From Rapidithrix thailandica (GTDB taxonomy: Bacteria; Bacteroidota; Bacteroidia; Cytophagales; Flammeovirgaceae), in NCBI RefSeq assembly GCF_039710355.1, contig NZ_JBDKWZ010000001.1, positions 744,001 through 808,000 of the forward strand: a stretch of 64,000 nt of DNA, written 5' to 3'. The position numbers and the translations under genes were made by a program. The stretch's first letter is position 1, and every line of letters begins with the position of its first letter. The notes beneath the pieces are model-generated. The model worked only from the letters and a program-made list of their open reading frames with translations. It was not told the origin of the DNA and ran no database searches. Shown one piece after another: positions 53,977 to 63,258 of the stretch.

Positions 53977-54756
53977 CTATTGTATTAAGTTGTCCAAAGG
54001 GTTTTTACTTGCGAAAGTTGCAAAGCCTGCTTTTTTTAAGAAACCGGCTCTCGAATCGCTGACATGAGGGTAATTCATTGTCTCAATAATTTCTTCTTTA
54101 AACCCTTCTCTGGGATAGTGTGTATGCACCTTGTGGAGTAGCGTGTTGGGAATGGTATGGTACCGGCTGCCTAATACATCCATCACCGCTCCCCCTCCTA
54201 ACAGGTAACTTTCGGTGCCGTAGACCTCTTTGTCAATTTCCGGATTGAGGTGTGCGCTGATAACGGTAAACAATTGCCGGGTTCTTTGAGGAGACCAATG
54301 ATGCTCAAGCGCCAAGGACTCTGAGAATTTTGCCCCTTCGATGGTAAAACAACAATGGCAGAGATTCTTGTTATGATCCTCGGTCAAGCCTAAGTCATGA
54401 AGAATACTCCCCACAAACAATAGTTCGTCATCCACCTGCGGAAGGCCATCCACCTGCCTGAGTAGTTGGGCAAAGAAATAGGTGCGGAAACAATGATTGA
54501 GTAATACCGGAGAGCATGTTTCCCGGGCAATCGAAAGAGCTTCTTGGACGATCTGAGAGTCCGGAATAGTAACTTCATCCAAATCTGACATTGAGAGTTG
54601 TTGTTTGGAAAGACCCATTTTATAAGACCAATAGCTCCACTTGTCTTTCAACTGGGCTTTGATCAGCATTTTAAGGATGGTTACTTTTTCCTTGAGGTTT
54701 AAATTACCTTGGCTTTCCATGCTCCACTCATAGGAACCGATGGGTTGTTGTTTCAT
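53977..54756 (-). CDS. HD-domain phosphohydrolase-like protein
   Basis: Cytosolic protein of 259 residues with an HD metal-binding domain: His88 in LLNHCFRTYFFAQ, His120-Asp121 in SILHDLGL, and EHH further on. The arrangement resembles HD proteins of the cyanamide-hydratase type (inference from layout). It lies 89 bases after an AraC-family regulator on the same strand, which may control it. Start at the ATG at 54756; an upstream ATG at 54789 is possible. Confidence 0.8.
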   Translation of the reverse strand: MKQQPIGSYEWSMESQGNLNLKEKVTILKMLIKAQLKDKWSYWSYKMGLSKQQLSMSDLDEVTIPDSQIVQEALSIARETCSPVLLNHCFRTYFFAQLLRQVDGLPQVDDELLFVGSILHDLGLTEDHNKNLCHCCFTIEGAKFSESLALEHHWSPQRTRQLFTVISAHLNPEIDKEVYGTESYLLGGGAVMDVLGSRYHTIPNTLLHKVHTHYPREGFKEEIIETMNYPHVSDSRAGFLKKAGFATFASKNPLDNLIQ

Positions 54757-54845
54757 CTTGTTTTTATAAATATTGATTGGAAATAACAAAACTAAAGCAA
54801 CAGGGATAGGCTTATTTTACCAAATCAAGCAATCATTGGTAATAT

Positions 54846-55763
54846 TCAATCCATTTGGCGGAAACGGGAAGGCAATACTCCGGTTTGTTTTTTGAAGAAC
54901 TTACAGAAGTACGATTGGTCTTCGAATCCCAGTCGAAAAGCCACGTTTCCGATGGGTAAATCCGATTGCTTGAGTAAGACTTTGGCTTCCAAGGTTAAGG
55001 CATCAAAAAGCCACTCGCTGGCAGTTTTTCCGGTACTTTGTTTTACACTTTTATTGAGGTGATTGGAGGAAACAAAAAGCTTTTCAGCATAAAACTTTAG
55101 GGATTGTTCTTTTGTGACATGGGCGAACAACAGCTCTTTAAACTGTTCGGTCAATTGTACCGGCCGGCTCAGTTTGGGCGATTCTTTGGAGGAGGGGAGG
55201 GATTTTTTGATTTCCAGGAGTAAGGTTTGTAAATAGGTCCGGATTAATTGCGGGTTATTGTCTGAATGAAAAATTTCATAGAGTCTTTCATAAATATTTT
55301 GCATGGCTTTTAAAGCGGTATTTTTAGGGGTTAAGGGCCGGTGGTGGGTAAATTTATTGATCAATTGGAGGTCGCGGATAATCCGGGTCGTGTGATAGGA
55401 ATCACTCAGGAAATTGTAGGTAAAGTGGCAGTAAAAGCCGCTTATATCTTCCGAAAAAGCTTCTACGGTGGCGATGTGGTTTTCCAACCAAAGGTGTGTT
55501 TGATTTTCCTTTACGGGGATTTTATTGAGGTTGCACCCTCTATGAATACTGCCTTGGGTGATAAACAGAATTTCAGTTACCGGCCTCCGATAAAAGGGAA
55601 TGGGCAGATTCATAGATTCCCGGAAGTCTTCGAACTTAGCAATCAAAAAGTCTTCATAGTTATTTTTGAACACCTTATGAACCGCTTGGTTTTGTTCAAA
55701 GAAATGGGTTTTGAATTCTGTAGTGGAAAATTTAGGAACATCGAGTGGTTTATCTTTGAACAT
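54846..55763 (-). CDS. AraC-family transcriptional regulator
   Basis: Regulator of 305 residues. The N-terminal half is a cupin-like sensor (RPVTEILFITQGSIHRGCNLNKIPV). The C-terminal half holds the two AraC helix-turn-helix motifs (KFYAEKLFVSSNHLNKSVKQSTGKTASEWL and IGNVAFRLGFEDQSYFCKFFKKQTGVLPSRFR). The HD-domain gene follows on the same strand. Start at ATG 55763 rather than the hydrophobic extension to 55814. A 19-bp perfect inverted repeat lies about 90 bases upstream. Confidence 0.9.
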   Translation of the reverse strand: MFKDKPLDVPKFSTTEFKTHFFEQNQAVHKVFKNNYEDFLIAKFEDFRESMNLPIPFYRRPVTEILFITQGSIHRGCNLNKIPVKENQTHLWLENHIATVEAFSEDISGFYCHFTYNFLSDSYHTTRIIRDLQLINKFTHHRPLTPKNTALKAMQNIYERLYEIFHSDNNPQLIRTYLQTLLLEIKKSLPSSKESPKLSRPVQLTEQFKELLFAHVTKEQSLKFYAEKLFVSSNHLNKSVKQSTGKTASEWLFDALTLEAKVLLKQSDLPIGNVAFRLGFEDQSYFCKFFKKQTGVLPSRFRQMD

Positions 55764-55851
55764 AAGTTGGGGTATCAGTAAAACAGGAACGGTCACTTGT
55801 GCTGACGATAACAAGGCCAGTGGTTGAGTGAGGTTTGACCGAAATTTGAAT

Positions 55852-55895
55852 AGTAGTACTCTATAGGATTTGTTAAAATCCTATAGAGTACTACT
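55852..55895. repeat. Perfect 19-bp inverted repeat
   Basis: The arms 55852-55870 (agtagtactctataggatt) and 55877-55895 are exactly complementary over 19 bases, with a 6-base loop. No T run follows on the reverse strand, where the ClC gene ends and the AraC gene begins. It may be a terminator-like stop for the ClC transcript or an operator for the AraC gene. Confidence 0.7.
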
Positions 55896-55930
55896 TAAAT
55901 TTATCCATCTCTGTTGCATGGAAACCTGAC

Positions 55931-57706
55931 TTATACATAATTTTGCTGCTCGATGAGTTGCTGACGATAGAGGTTGAAAATTCTGGATTTGGAAACAAAG
56001 CCGATGTATTTTTCATCTTTGAGTACAGGAAGGTTCCAGGCCTGAGTAGTTTCAAATTTCCGCATGACACTTTCCATATTTTCCCCGAATTCTACCAGGG
56101 CAGGGGGTGTTTCCATGATTTTACTGATCTTGATAGATTGTTGTTTTTTCTCATCAAACATAATCTCCCGCACATCGTCCAACAGTACGATGCCCACCAG
56201 CTTTTCTTCGTCATCCACTACCGGGAAAATATTTCTTCTGCTGACACTGATGAGTTGAACCAAGTCTTTGAGCATGGCATCCTGGTGGATGGTTTTAAAG
56301 TCTTTTTCGATGAGGCGGTTAATCTTCAAGTTGGTCAGTACCTTGCGGTCATGGTCGTGTTTGTCCAAGTATTCGCCCATTTCCACCAATTCCCGGATGT
56401 AGATAGAGTGCGGGTTAAAATAGTACACGGTGGTAAAGGCGATGGCTGAGACAATCATCAGAGGAACAAAGAGGATATAGCCACCGGTAATTTCGGCAAT
56501 CAAGAAGATAGCCGTCAATGGAGCGTACTGCACCCCGCACATCACCCCGCACATTCCCACCAGGATAAAGTTGATTTCGGAAATTTGGCCGATTCCGGTG
56601 AGGTTTATCAAACGGGCTACGGCAAAGCCTGTCAGGCCACCTAAGAACATGGAAGGGGCAAAGGTACCTCCGCTACCTCCGCTACCGATGGTGATGGCGG
56701 AGGCAATGGCTTTGACCAGAATGACAATGATGGTGTAAATCAGGAATAACCAACCGATATCAAATTGTTCGAAAAGCTCACTCCGTACCAATAGTTCGTG
56801 CTCGTTGCCATTGAGTAAGGCGATGATCATGGAATAGCCTTCCCCATATACAGGAGGGCAAATAAAAATTAGTAAGGTCAAGACTACGCCCCCGATCAAC
56901 GCCCGGTAGTAACTGTTGTGGACTCTTGAAAGTTGATGCTCTATCCATTTGAGCATCACCGAGTAATAGACTGCCGTAAATCCGCAGATGATTCCCAACA
57001 AAATGTACCAAGGAGTATCCGAAGCGCTAAAGCTATCGACCAACTTAAAAGAAAACAGAAGGTCGTCTCCTAATAATAAAATTGATACCAGCGTGGCCGC
57101 CACCGAAGAGATCAGCAAAGGAACCAAGTTGGCTACGGTTACATCTACCAGAATGACTTCCAGGGCAAAAATGAGCCCGGCGATAGGTGCGTTAAAGATG
57201 GCTGAAATCACCCCGGCGGTACCACAGCCGATCAATAATGTACGGAGCTTGTAGTTGAGGTTAAGGTACCGGCCCACATTAGAACCGATGGCAGAGCCTG
57301 TCAAGACTATGGGAGATTCCAAACCGGCCGATCCTCCAAAACCTACGGTGATGGCGCTGGTGATCATCCGGGAGTACATTTTGCTTTGCGCAATAAAACT
57401 GGACTTTTTGGAAATGGAATACAAAATATCCGTAATGCCATGCCCCAGTTTGTCTCTATAAAGGATCTTGGCGAGAAAGATTGTCAGTAGTAAGCCTACC
57501 AGTGGATAGATGAGTTGAATATAGTTTTCATCGTAAGCGTCAGAAGTAAAGCGGTCGTGAATAGTATGTACGGCTGCTTTCAGAGTTACCGCTGCCAGAC
57601 CGGAAATAATCCCTACGACAGCGCTGACAATCAATAAAAAGTTTCGGTCAGAAATATAGAGTTTGCGCCAGGCGAGTATGCGGTTGGTATCAACATTTGA
57701 TTTCAT
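55931..57706 (-). CDS. ClC chloride channel/antiporter with CBS domains
   Basis: Inner-membrane ClC family protein of 591 residues. Ion pathway motifs are GSAGLESPIVLTGSAIGS (with the gating Glu) and GSGGSGGTFAPSMFLGG. Two CBS domains follow from about residue 450 (KTIHQDAMLKDLVQLIS, IFPVVDDEEKLVGIV). A Glu at the gating site suggests exchange of Cl- and H+. Neighbours give no clue to a specific role. Confidence 0.93.
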   Translation of the reverse strand: MKSNVDTNRILAWRKLYISDRNFLLIVSAVVGIISGLAAVTLKAAVHTIHDRFTSDAYDENYIQLIYPLVGLLLTIFLAKILYRDKLGHGITDILYSISKKSSFIAQSKMYSRMITSAITVGFGGSAGLESPIVLTGSAIGSNVGRYLNLNYKLRTLLIGCGTAGVISAIFNAPIAGLIFALEVILVDVTVANLVPLLISSVAATLVSILLLGDDLLFSFKLVDSFSASDTPWYILLGIICGFTAVYYSVMLKWIEHQLSRVHNSYYRALIGGVVLTLLIFICPPVYGEGYSMIIALLNGNEHELLVRSELFEQFDIGWLFLIYTIIVILVKAIASAITIGSGGSGGTFAPSMFLGGLTGFAVARLINLTGIGQISEINFILVGMCGVMCGVQYAPLTAIFLIAEITGGYILFVPLMIVSAIAFTTVYYFNPHSIYIRELVEMGEYLDKHDHDRKVLTNLKINRLIEKDFKTIHQDAMLKDLVQLISVSRRNIFPVVDDEEKLVGIVLLDDVREIMFDEKKQQSIKISKIMETPPALVEFGENMESVMRKFETTQAWNLPVLKDEKYIGFVSKSRIFNLYRQQLIEQQNYV

Positions 57707-57815
57707 TGGTTCATCTTGCTTCCGAATTGGGCGTAAAAATACTAAGTGATGTGCGAAGAAGGATAATATTTGACCATTATCCTAACGATTTTCTTAATAC
57801 CTTCTTCAAAGTGAT

Positions 57816-58715
57816 TTATTTCATTCTTGCCCGTTTGATCAAATAGGCTTGTAAAATTTGATCGATATCGTGTTGGATATCCACTTCGATAAAATCGATC
57901 TTAAATTGTCCGCATTTATATTTGATTTCCTGAAACCGCTGATGGATTTTTTTCTGGTAGTATTCTTTGACTTGTGCGGGTTGTGCTTTTTCTTTTTGCC
58001 CCGTTTCCAAATCGATAAAGACAGTAGGGCGTTCCGGAAAGTCAAAATCCAATTCCGTTTTTTTATCATATACATGAAAAAGCAAGACTTCGTGGTTGTT
58101 GTGTTTCAGGTGTTGCAAAGCACTGAACATCTCTTTGTGATGGGTCTCATTTTCCATCATATCGCTGAAAATAATGACCAGGGAGCGTTTGTGGATGCGT
58201 TGGGCTACTTCATGAATAACATCAGCCACCGCTGTTTTTTGCTGTTGAGGCTTGGCATTCACCATGTTTTGTAAGGTGACAAATAAATTGCGTACATGAG
58301 AACCCGTGGAACGAACTTGTGAGATGTCTTCGATTTTATCTGAAAAACTGCATAAGCCTACCGCATCTCTTTGCTTTTGAAGCATAAAAGCCAGACAAGC
58401 GGAGGCCATAATGCTAAAGTGGATTTTTCCCTGGGTTGCCGCAGGGTAGTACATGGATGAAGAGGTGTCCACCAGAATCATGCAGCGGAGGTTGGTTTCT
58501 TCCTCGTAGCGTTTAGTATACAGGCGGTCTGTCTTGGCGTACACTTTCCAGTCGATATGGCGGGTGCTTTCCCCGGTATTGTAGAGGTTGTGCTCGGCAA
58601 ACTCCACTGAGAATCCATGGTAGGGAGATTTGTGTAAACCGGTGATAAACCCCTCCACCATTTGGCGGGCCAGAAGTTCCAGTTTGCCATATTTTTTTAT
58701 CAAATCAAAATCCAT
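57816..58715 (-). CDS. DUF58 domain protein
   Basis: Soluble protein of 299 residues with the DUF58 motif STRHIDWKVYAKTDRLYTKRYEEETN, followed by a von Willebrand A-like fold with an MIDAS-like DTSSSM. DUF58 proteins usually sit beside a MoxR ATPase and Bat genes; here neither is adjacent, and the BatA-like gene in this window is 48 kb away. Molecular role is unknown. Confidence 0.85.
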   Translation of the reverse strand: MDFDLIKKYGKLELLARQMVEGFITGLHKSPYHGFSVEFAEHNLYNTGESTRHIDWKVYAKTDRLYTKRYEEETNLRCMILVDTSSSMYYPAATQGKIHFSIMASACLAFMLQKQRDAVGLCSFSDKIEDISQVRSTGSHVRNLFVTLQNMVNAKPQQQKTAVADVIHEVAQRIHKRSLVIIFSDMMENETHHKEMFSALQHLKHNNHEVLLFHVYDKKTELDFDFPERPTVFIDLETGQKEKAQPAQVKEYYQKKIHQRFQEIKYKCGQFKIDFIEVDIQHDIDQILQAYLIKRARMK

Positions 58716-58751
58716 AGAGGAAAGATAGGAAATTTGAGTGAAAAGCGTGTA

Positions 58752-58784
58752 GCAACAGGAGAATTAGCTGTGTTCTCCCGTTGC
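58752..58784 (-). terminator. Possible terminator hairpin after the RlpA gene
   Basis: Arms gcaacaggagaa (58752-58763) and ttctcccgttgc (58773-58784) pair with one mismatch. It lies about 150 bases beyond the RlpA stop, and no clear T run follows, so support is weak. Confidence 0.3.
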
Positions 58785-58934
58785 CGGTACTGGTATCTTC
58801 CGCTCTTGTATGCGAAAGCGCACAGGCAAAAAGTAAAATTAAGCAGAACAGGTACTGATCCAGCCATTTTGACTTTCTACCTTTTTTCTCCTATACAAAT
58901 TGTTGTTTGTTAAAACATATTTATAGGGCAAACA

Positions 58935-59864
58935 CTAAAAGTGCTCTTTCAAAAAGGCATGGGTAAAGCCCTTTCTCTTGGCCAGTTGAAGCAAGGATTT
59001 GCCCGAATCTTTATTGGGTTTAGCTCCGTAAAGAACCCGGTAAATTACCTGTTTGTTGGTCCAACCGGCCTGAATATAAATATCTTTTAAGCCCATGGTC
59101 ATCGCTTCTTTGCCTATTTTTATAGCACTTTCTTTTTTGCTAAATGAGCCCAGTTGTACTCCAAAGCCCGAAGGTTTCATCAAATAACCGTGTACATTGT
59201 AGGTATTCACCGGTTTCCAGGGAGTGGCTGTTTTTACCGCAACCGTGGCAGAAGGCAGTTTCTTTTGAGGGGGCTTTGCTACCGGAGTCTTTTGCTTTTT
59301 GACAATATCTTTCTTTTGCTTCTTCGGCTTAGAAGCAACAGGCTTAGCTTTTTCCTCCTCTTTTTTCACTACGATGGTTTGTACATCGTCTTTTTTCTTG
59401 GACGTATTTCCTTTGGCCGTTTTGTCCTTTGTGTCGTCATTGGTAGTCATCTTACCGTCTTTTCCTACCCGGAGCAGTTCCAGTTTTACTTCTGCGACCC
59501 CGTCTTTTACCATGTCCAGTTTCAAGGCTGCGGCTTTGGAAACGTCTACAATGCGCTCGGACGTGAAGGGTCCCCGGTCGTTGATTCTTAAGGTGACCCA
59601 TTTGCCGTTTTTCAGGTTGGTGACTTTAACGATGCTGTTAAAGGGGATTTTAGGGTGTGCAGCCGTCATGGCATACATGTTAAATTTTTCCCCGCTGGCT
59701 GTCTTTTTCCCATGGAATTTTTTAGAGTAATAAGAAGCCAATCCAACTTGTGAATATCCTTTTTTGAGGTGTTTCTGGGCCATAGCAGGCGCTACAAGCA
59801 GGAGTAAAAGAATAGAGATTAAAAAGTATTTACTACGCATACTGTTGTTAGGGTTTGTCTTCAT
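58935..59864 (-). CDS. RlpA-family septal lytic transglycosylase-like protein with SPOR domain (long paralogue)
   Basis: Exported protein of 309 residues; signal peptide LLLLLVAPAMAQ. The RlpA double-psi beta barrel (about 35-125) has GLASYYSKKFHGKKTASGEKFN, the catalytic-type His in AAHPKIPFNS and Asp in RINDRGPF. A lysine-rich low-complexity linker (130-210) leads to a SPOR domain (FGVQLGSFSKKESAI), which binds denuded glycan at division sites. A shorter paralogue follows its 5' end on the same strand, 54 bases away. Confidence 0.88.
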   Translation of the reverse strand: MKTNPNNSMRSKYFLISILLLLLVAPAMAQKHLKKGYSQVGLASYYSKKFHGKKTASGEKFNMYAMTAAHPKIPFNSIVKVTNLKNGKWVTLRINDRGPFTSERIVDVSKAAALKLDMVKDGVAEVKLELLRVGKDGKMTTNDDTKDKTAKGNTSKKKDDVQTIVVKKEEEKAKPVASKPKKQKKDIVKKQKTPVAKPPQKKLPSATVAVKTATPWKPVNTYNVHGYLMKPSGFGVQLGSFSKKESAIKIGKEAMTMGLKDIYIQAGWTNKQVIYRVLYGAKPNKDSGKSLLQLAKRKGFTHAFLKEHF

Positions 59865-59917
59865 AACTCACAAATTTAGAAAGCTTCGGGTATTGTAAAA
59901 GATAGTCACAATAAATT

Positions 59918-60637
59918 TTATTTACTAAGCTGGTAAGGTTTAATAAAAGCATCAATTTGTTTTTCTCTGAAATATTCTTTGGTGGCTTGTGCATCTTTGC
60001 GCCCGGAGAAGTTGCCAACCATCACTTTGTAAATGGTTTGTGTCCCGTGCCATTGGGCCTGGATAAAGAAAGGTTGCTGTACCTGATGGTGCTGTCGGCC
60101 GCGTTCCAAGGCTTTGTCTAACAAAGAAAAAGAACCGATTTGTACCCCGTATCCTGCCGGTTGAATGGACTGCCCTTGAAGGGTATAAATTCCCGGAGCT
60201 GCAAAGCTGCCCGTGTCAGCCTGAGGTTTTGAGCGTGGAAGAGCAGGCTTGGCGGGTTCCTTGCCCTTGCTGATAATTTCCAGACGGATACGGGTATGGG
60301 TTTTCCCCAGCATACCCAGGCGCTTGGCAGCCCCATAGCTCATGTCCATGATACGGGTGTTGGTATACGGCCGGTCGTTAATGCGTAGCAGGGCCTGTTT
60401 TCCGTTTTCCAAATTGGTGATTCTTACCAGATAATTAAATGGAATATACTGGTGGGCAGCTGTCAATGCATGCATATCGTACTTTTCTCCGCTACGGGTG
60501 ATCACGCCTTTCCGGTCGTCCGGATAATAGGAAGCCGTACCTGTTTGTACAAAGCCCACCTTATCGATAACTTGTGCCGGAGATTTGTGATAAAGAAGCA
60601 CAGAGACTATTGTTATTATGAAATAAACCCTTATCAT
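59918..60637 (-). CDS. RlpA-family protein with SPOR domain (short paralogue)
   Basis: Exported protein of 239 residues; signal peptide IITIVSVLLYHKSPAQ. It has the same order of RlpA barrel (GTASYYPDDRKGVITRSGEKYD, AAHQYIPFNY) and SPOR domain (YGVQIGSFSLLDKAL), but the linker is short. The conserved NDRGPF loop reads NDRPYT, missing the Gly, so activity may differ from its neighbour. It is upstream of the long paralogue on the same strand. Start at ATG 60637. Confidence 0.85.
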   Translation of the reverse strand: MIRVYFIITIVSVLLYHKSPAQVIDKVGFVQTGTASYYPDDRKGVITRSGEKYDMHALTAAHQYIPFNYLVRITNLENGKQALLRINDRPYTNTRIMDMSYGAAKRLGMLGKTHTRIRLEIISKGKEPAKPALPRSKPQADTGSFAAPGIYTLQGQSIQPAGYGVQIGSFSLLDKALERGRQHHQVQQPFFIQAQWHGTQTIYKVMVGNFSGRKDAQATKEYFREKQIDAFIKPYQLSK

Positions 60638-60841
60638 TGTGTAAAGTTTGGTAAAAAACATGGTGATAAGAATAATATATTACCGACTTTTTAAAAAAGT
60701 TTTAAGTATTAGGGTTTGATTTTTCTTTAATATTTTACTTCTTTACATTAGAAGGAATTTTTTTCTAAAATTGAAAATAATTTTTTATTAATCTAATAAT
60801 TGTTATTAGTTTTACGGTTGTTAAATTAACTTTTTAAGACA

Positions 60842-61159
60842 GTGGACGAGAATAAAGCAGGAAAAGAAGAAATCTACTCAAAAAGAGTAAGAGCAGGAAA
60901 AAGAACGTACTTCTTCGATGTGAAAGCTACTCGCTCTAATGATTACTATCTGACCATTACAGAAAGTAAGAAGAGGTACAAGGATGACGGATTTTATTAC
61001 GAAAAACACAAAATCTTCTTATACAAAGAGGATTTCAACAAATTCGTAAGTGCTTTGACTGAGTGCGTAGACCATGTCAAAGAAGAACTTTTGCCTGATT
61101 TTGACTATGCCCAGTTGGATCACAAAAGCGATTTGGATGATGAATTAAGCTGGGACTAA
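60842..61159 (+). CDS. PUR-alpha-like DUF3276 nucleic-acid-binding protein
   Basis: Small cytosolic protein of 105 residues that begins with GTG. YSKRVRAGKRTYFFDVKATRSNDYYLTITESKK and HKIFLYKEDFNKFVSAL match the single PUR domain of the bacterial DUF3276 family, which binds single-stranded DNA or RNA. A strong terminator follows, so it is a separate transcript. The 5' side is AT-rich. Confidence 0.9.
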   Translation: MDENKAGKEEIYSKRVRAGKRTYFFDVKATRSNDYYLTITESKKRYKDDGFYYEKHKIFLYKEDFNKFVSALTECVDHVKEELLPDFDYAQLDHKSDLDDELSWD

Positions 61160-61180
61160 AAATGATTTAGCTTTTATAGG

Positions 61181-61212
61181 AAGCTCTTGTACTTGTACAA
61201 GAGCTTTTTTTG
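61181..61212 (+). terminator. Terminator of the PUR-alpha-like gene
   Basis: Perfect 12-bp arms aagctcttgtac (61181-61192) and gtacaagagctt (61195-61206), followed by a T run. Confidence 0.9.
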
Positions 61213-61303
61213 TACTTTAGAAAACCCGTTTCGGAAAATGAAACAGGGCAACTCCTATATACCCCATTCCTAACCGGGCTATCGCTGCTAATTACCATAC
61301 TCT

Positions 61304-62416
61304 ATGAATAAACTGCCAAGTAGCAATACGCTTCTGTTTCTGGGCTTCCTGTTAGCCTTTTTGATAGGCTTTATTGTGATGGCCCGGGAGTTTTCGGATA
61401 TTTTTTCCTACTTACTGATTGCCATGGTTTTGTCGGCGGTGCTGCGAACTCCTACAAATTACCTCTCTCAGTTACAATTTTATGGATTCCGGGTGCCGCG
61501 TACCTTGGCGATCCTGGTTTCTTTTATGATTCTGTTTGGGTTGGTAGCTTTATTTATCTACCTGTTTGTCCCTTTGGTGTCGACTCAAATTCAGGTGATC
61601 TCCGGGATAGATTATGAAAATTTTGTGCAAAATTCACTGACCCCTCTCGATGGGGTGGAAGATTTTTTGATCAAATATGAACTGGTACCCAGTGAGGACA
61701 AAGGCTTTTTGAGGAAAGGGGTACTGAACAAATTTAAAGAACTGGTAGGAGAGCTGGATGTGACCCGTTTGATTAATGATTTGCTCACCTTTACCGGGAA
61801 TTTCTTTATCGGCTTTTTGGCGGTTCTTTTTATTACGTTTTTCTTTTTGTATGAAAAAGGTGCTTTCCGGAAATACTTTATTTCTCTGATTCCGAATAAT
61901 TATTTTGAAGTGTCGATTGCGGCCTTGAGCAAAACCGAAAAACTGTTGTCAAACTATCTTTTGGGGCTATTGCTGCAAATGATCTCCATCTTTTCGATTG
62001 TTTCTTTTGGGCTTTTGGTCGTGGGAGTCGATTATGCCGTGACCATTGGCGTGTTTGCTGCGGTGGCCAACCTGATTCCCTTTTTAGGACCGGTCTTGGG
62101 CGCTATTTTCGGTTTGATCGTAGGGCTTTCGACCAATGCCGGTTTGGCCGTGCAGCAAGACTATTTGATTCTCGTGGTCAAAATCCTTTCGGTATTCGGA
62201 GTGGTGCAGTTTACCGACAATATCTTTTTGCAACCTATTATCTTTTCGAAGAGTGTTAAAGCCCATCCACTCGTAATATTCCTGATCGTATTTGTGGGGG
62301 CTAATCTAGGAAAAGCTGTGGGGATGATTCTGGCAATACCCACCTTTACCATTCTCAAGGTGGTTTTCGGGGAGTTTTATAAAGGATATAAGCAATATCA
62401 AGTCTTCCGGAAATGA
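61304..62416 (+). CDS. AI-2E-family transporter (permease)
   Basis: Inner-membrane permease of 370 residues with about seven helices. The signature VANLIPFLGPVLGAIFGLIVGL (about 250-271) and the late PIIFSKSVKAHPLVIFLIVFVGANLGKAVGMILAIP are diagnostic of the AI-2E/PerM family. Characterised members include exporters and Na+/H+ antiporters, so the name does not prove a role in AI-2 signalling. A strong terminator follows. Confidence 0.9.
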   Translation: MNKLPSSNTLLFLGFLLAFLIGFIVMAREFSDIFSYLLIAMVLSAVLRTPTNYLSQLQFYGFRVPRTLAILVSFMILFGLVALFIYLFVPLVSTQIQVISGIDYENFVQNSLTPLDGVEDFLIKYELVPSEDKGFLRKGVLNKFKELVGELDVTRLINDLLTFTGNFFIGFLAVLFITFFFLYEKGAFRKYFISLIPNNYFEVSIAALSKTEKLLSNYLLGLLLQMISIFSIVSFGLLVVGVDYAVTIGVFAAVANLIPFLGPVLGAIFGLIVGLSTNAGLAVQQDYLILVVKILSVFGVVQFTDNIFLQPIIFSKSVKAHPLVIFLIVFVGANLGKAVGMILAIPTFTILKVVFGEFYKGYKQYQVFRK

Positions 62417-62421
62417 TCTCA

Positions 62422-62464
62422 AAAAAAGAACGGACAAGGCTTCAAACCTCGTCCGTTCTTTTTT
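62422..62464. terminator. Bidirectional terminator
   Basis: Arms aaaaaagaacggac (62422-62435) and gtccgttctttttt (62451-62464) are perfectly complementary, with the A and T runs on opposite sides. It separates the permease from the convergent DUF4292 gene. Confidence 0.9.
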
Positions 62465-62484
62465 GATTTTTCAGTCTAAATGGC

Positions 62485-63258
62485 TTATTCGTTATTAATA
62501 TCCATCAATTTGTATTTGGGAGAAATCTTAAACGGGAATTTTAACTCTTTCGCCTGAAGACCTACCCTGTTAAAGTCCAAAGCCATTCTGGTGTCTTTCT
62601 TTTGCGAGTCATTATACCTTACACTGGCTTTGCAAAGGAATGGAAATATTTGTCCTTCTACCTCCTGAAACTTCTCATAGTTGATTTCTAATTGAGCATT
62701 GCTCTTTTTTTCTTCCGCTTTCAGGATCTGTAATTTATTATAGGTTCTGTTGACGGATACTTCCGTTTTATAATCCCCTTTGTTGTTTTTGATGATAAAA
62801 AAATCATTGTTTTTCTGGCTTCTCCGGGTATTGATTTCCATCGGCATATTGCCAATCAATATGGCCTGAATCATTTCAAACTGCGTTTGAAAATTTAAAC
62901 GTTGATAGATGCCATCATAGTCGTATTTATAATATTCCTTGTTCAAGCGGTCGATGACAAATACGGAGTCGCGTGAAATCAAAGCGCGAGCTCCTTCTAT
63001 TCCCGTACCGGAGCGCAGGGAAATCCAAATCAAGCTATCTTTTTTTACACGGATATCGGCAGTTGCTTTAATATCGTCTGTGCCATCGCCAAAGGTAAGT
63101 TTGGCCCGGGCGGTTAAGTATTCAAATTGTAAGTCTTCAATTTTAAGTTCGTTGGATTTTTTCCGGGGAGTGGGCGTATTTCCGGTCGTCAGTTGTTTTT
63201 TACAGGCTGTCATTCCAAACAAACTGGAAATCAGTAGTATGAAGATAAATCGTTTCAA
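62485..63258 (-). CDS. DUF4292 lipoprotein
   Basis: Exported lipoprotein of 257 residues; signal LLISSLFGMTACKK with lipobox Cys. The body is the DUF4292 fold of Bacteroidota (FEYLTARAKLTFGDG, VKKDSLIWISLRSGTGIEGARALI, DSVFVIDRLNKEYYKYDYD). Its layout resembles LolB/LolA-like lipid-binding proteins, so a role in lipoprotein or lipid traffic is possible, but this is inference. Confidence 0.82.
   Translation of the reverse strand: MKRFIFILLISSLFGMTACKKQLTTGNTPTPRKKSNELKIEDLQFEYLTARAKLTFGDGTDDIKATADIRVKKDSLIWISLRSGTGIEGARALISRDSVFVIDRLNKEYYKYDYDGIYQRLNFQTQFEMIQAILIGNMPMEINTRRSQKNNDFFIIKNNKGDYKTEVSVNRTYNKLQILKAEEKKSNAQLEINYEKFQEVEGQIFPFLCKASVRYNDSQKKDTRMALDFNRVGLQAKELKFPFKISPKYKLMDINNE

Noticed and set aside
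58662..58913. Forward frame between DUF58 and RlpA genes
   Set aside because: Low-quality composition and overlap with the DUF58 start; no domain and no conserved start region.
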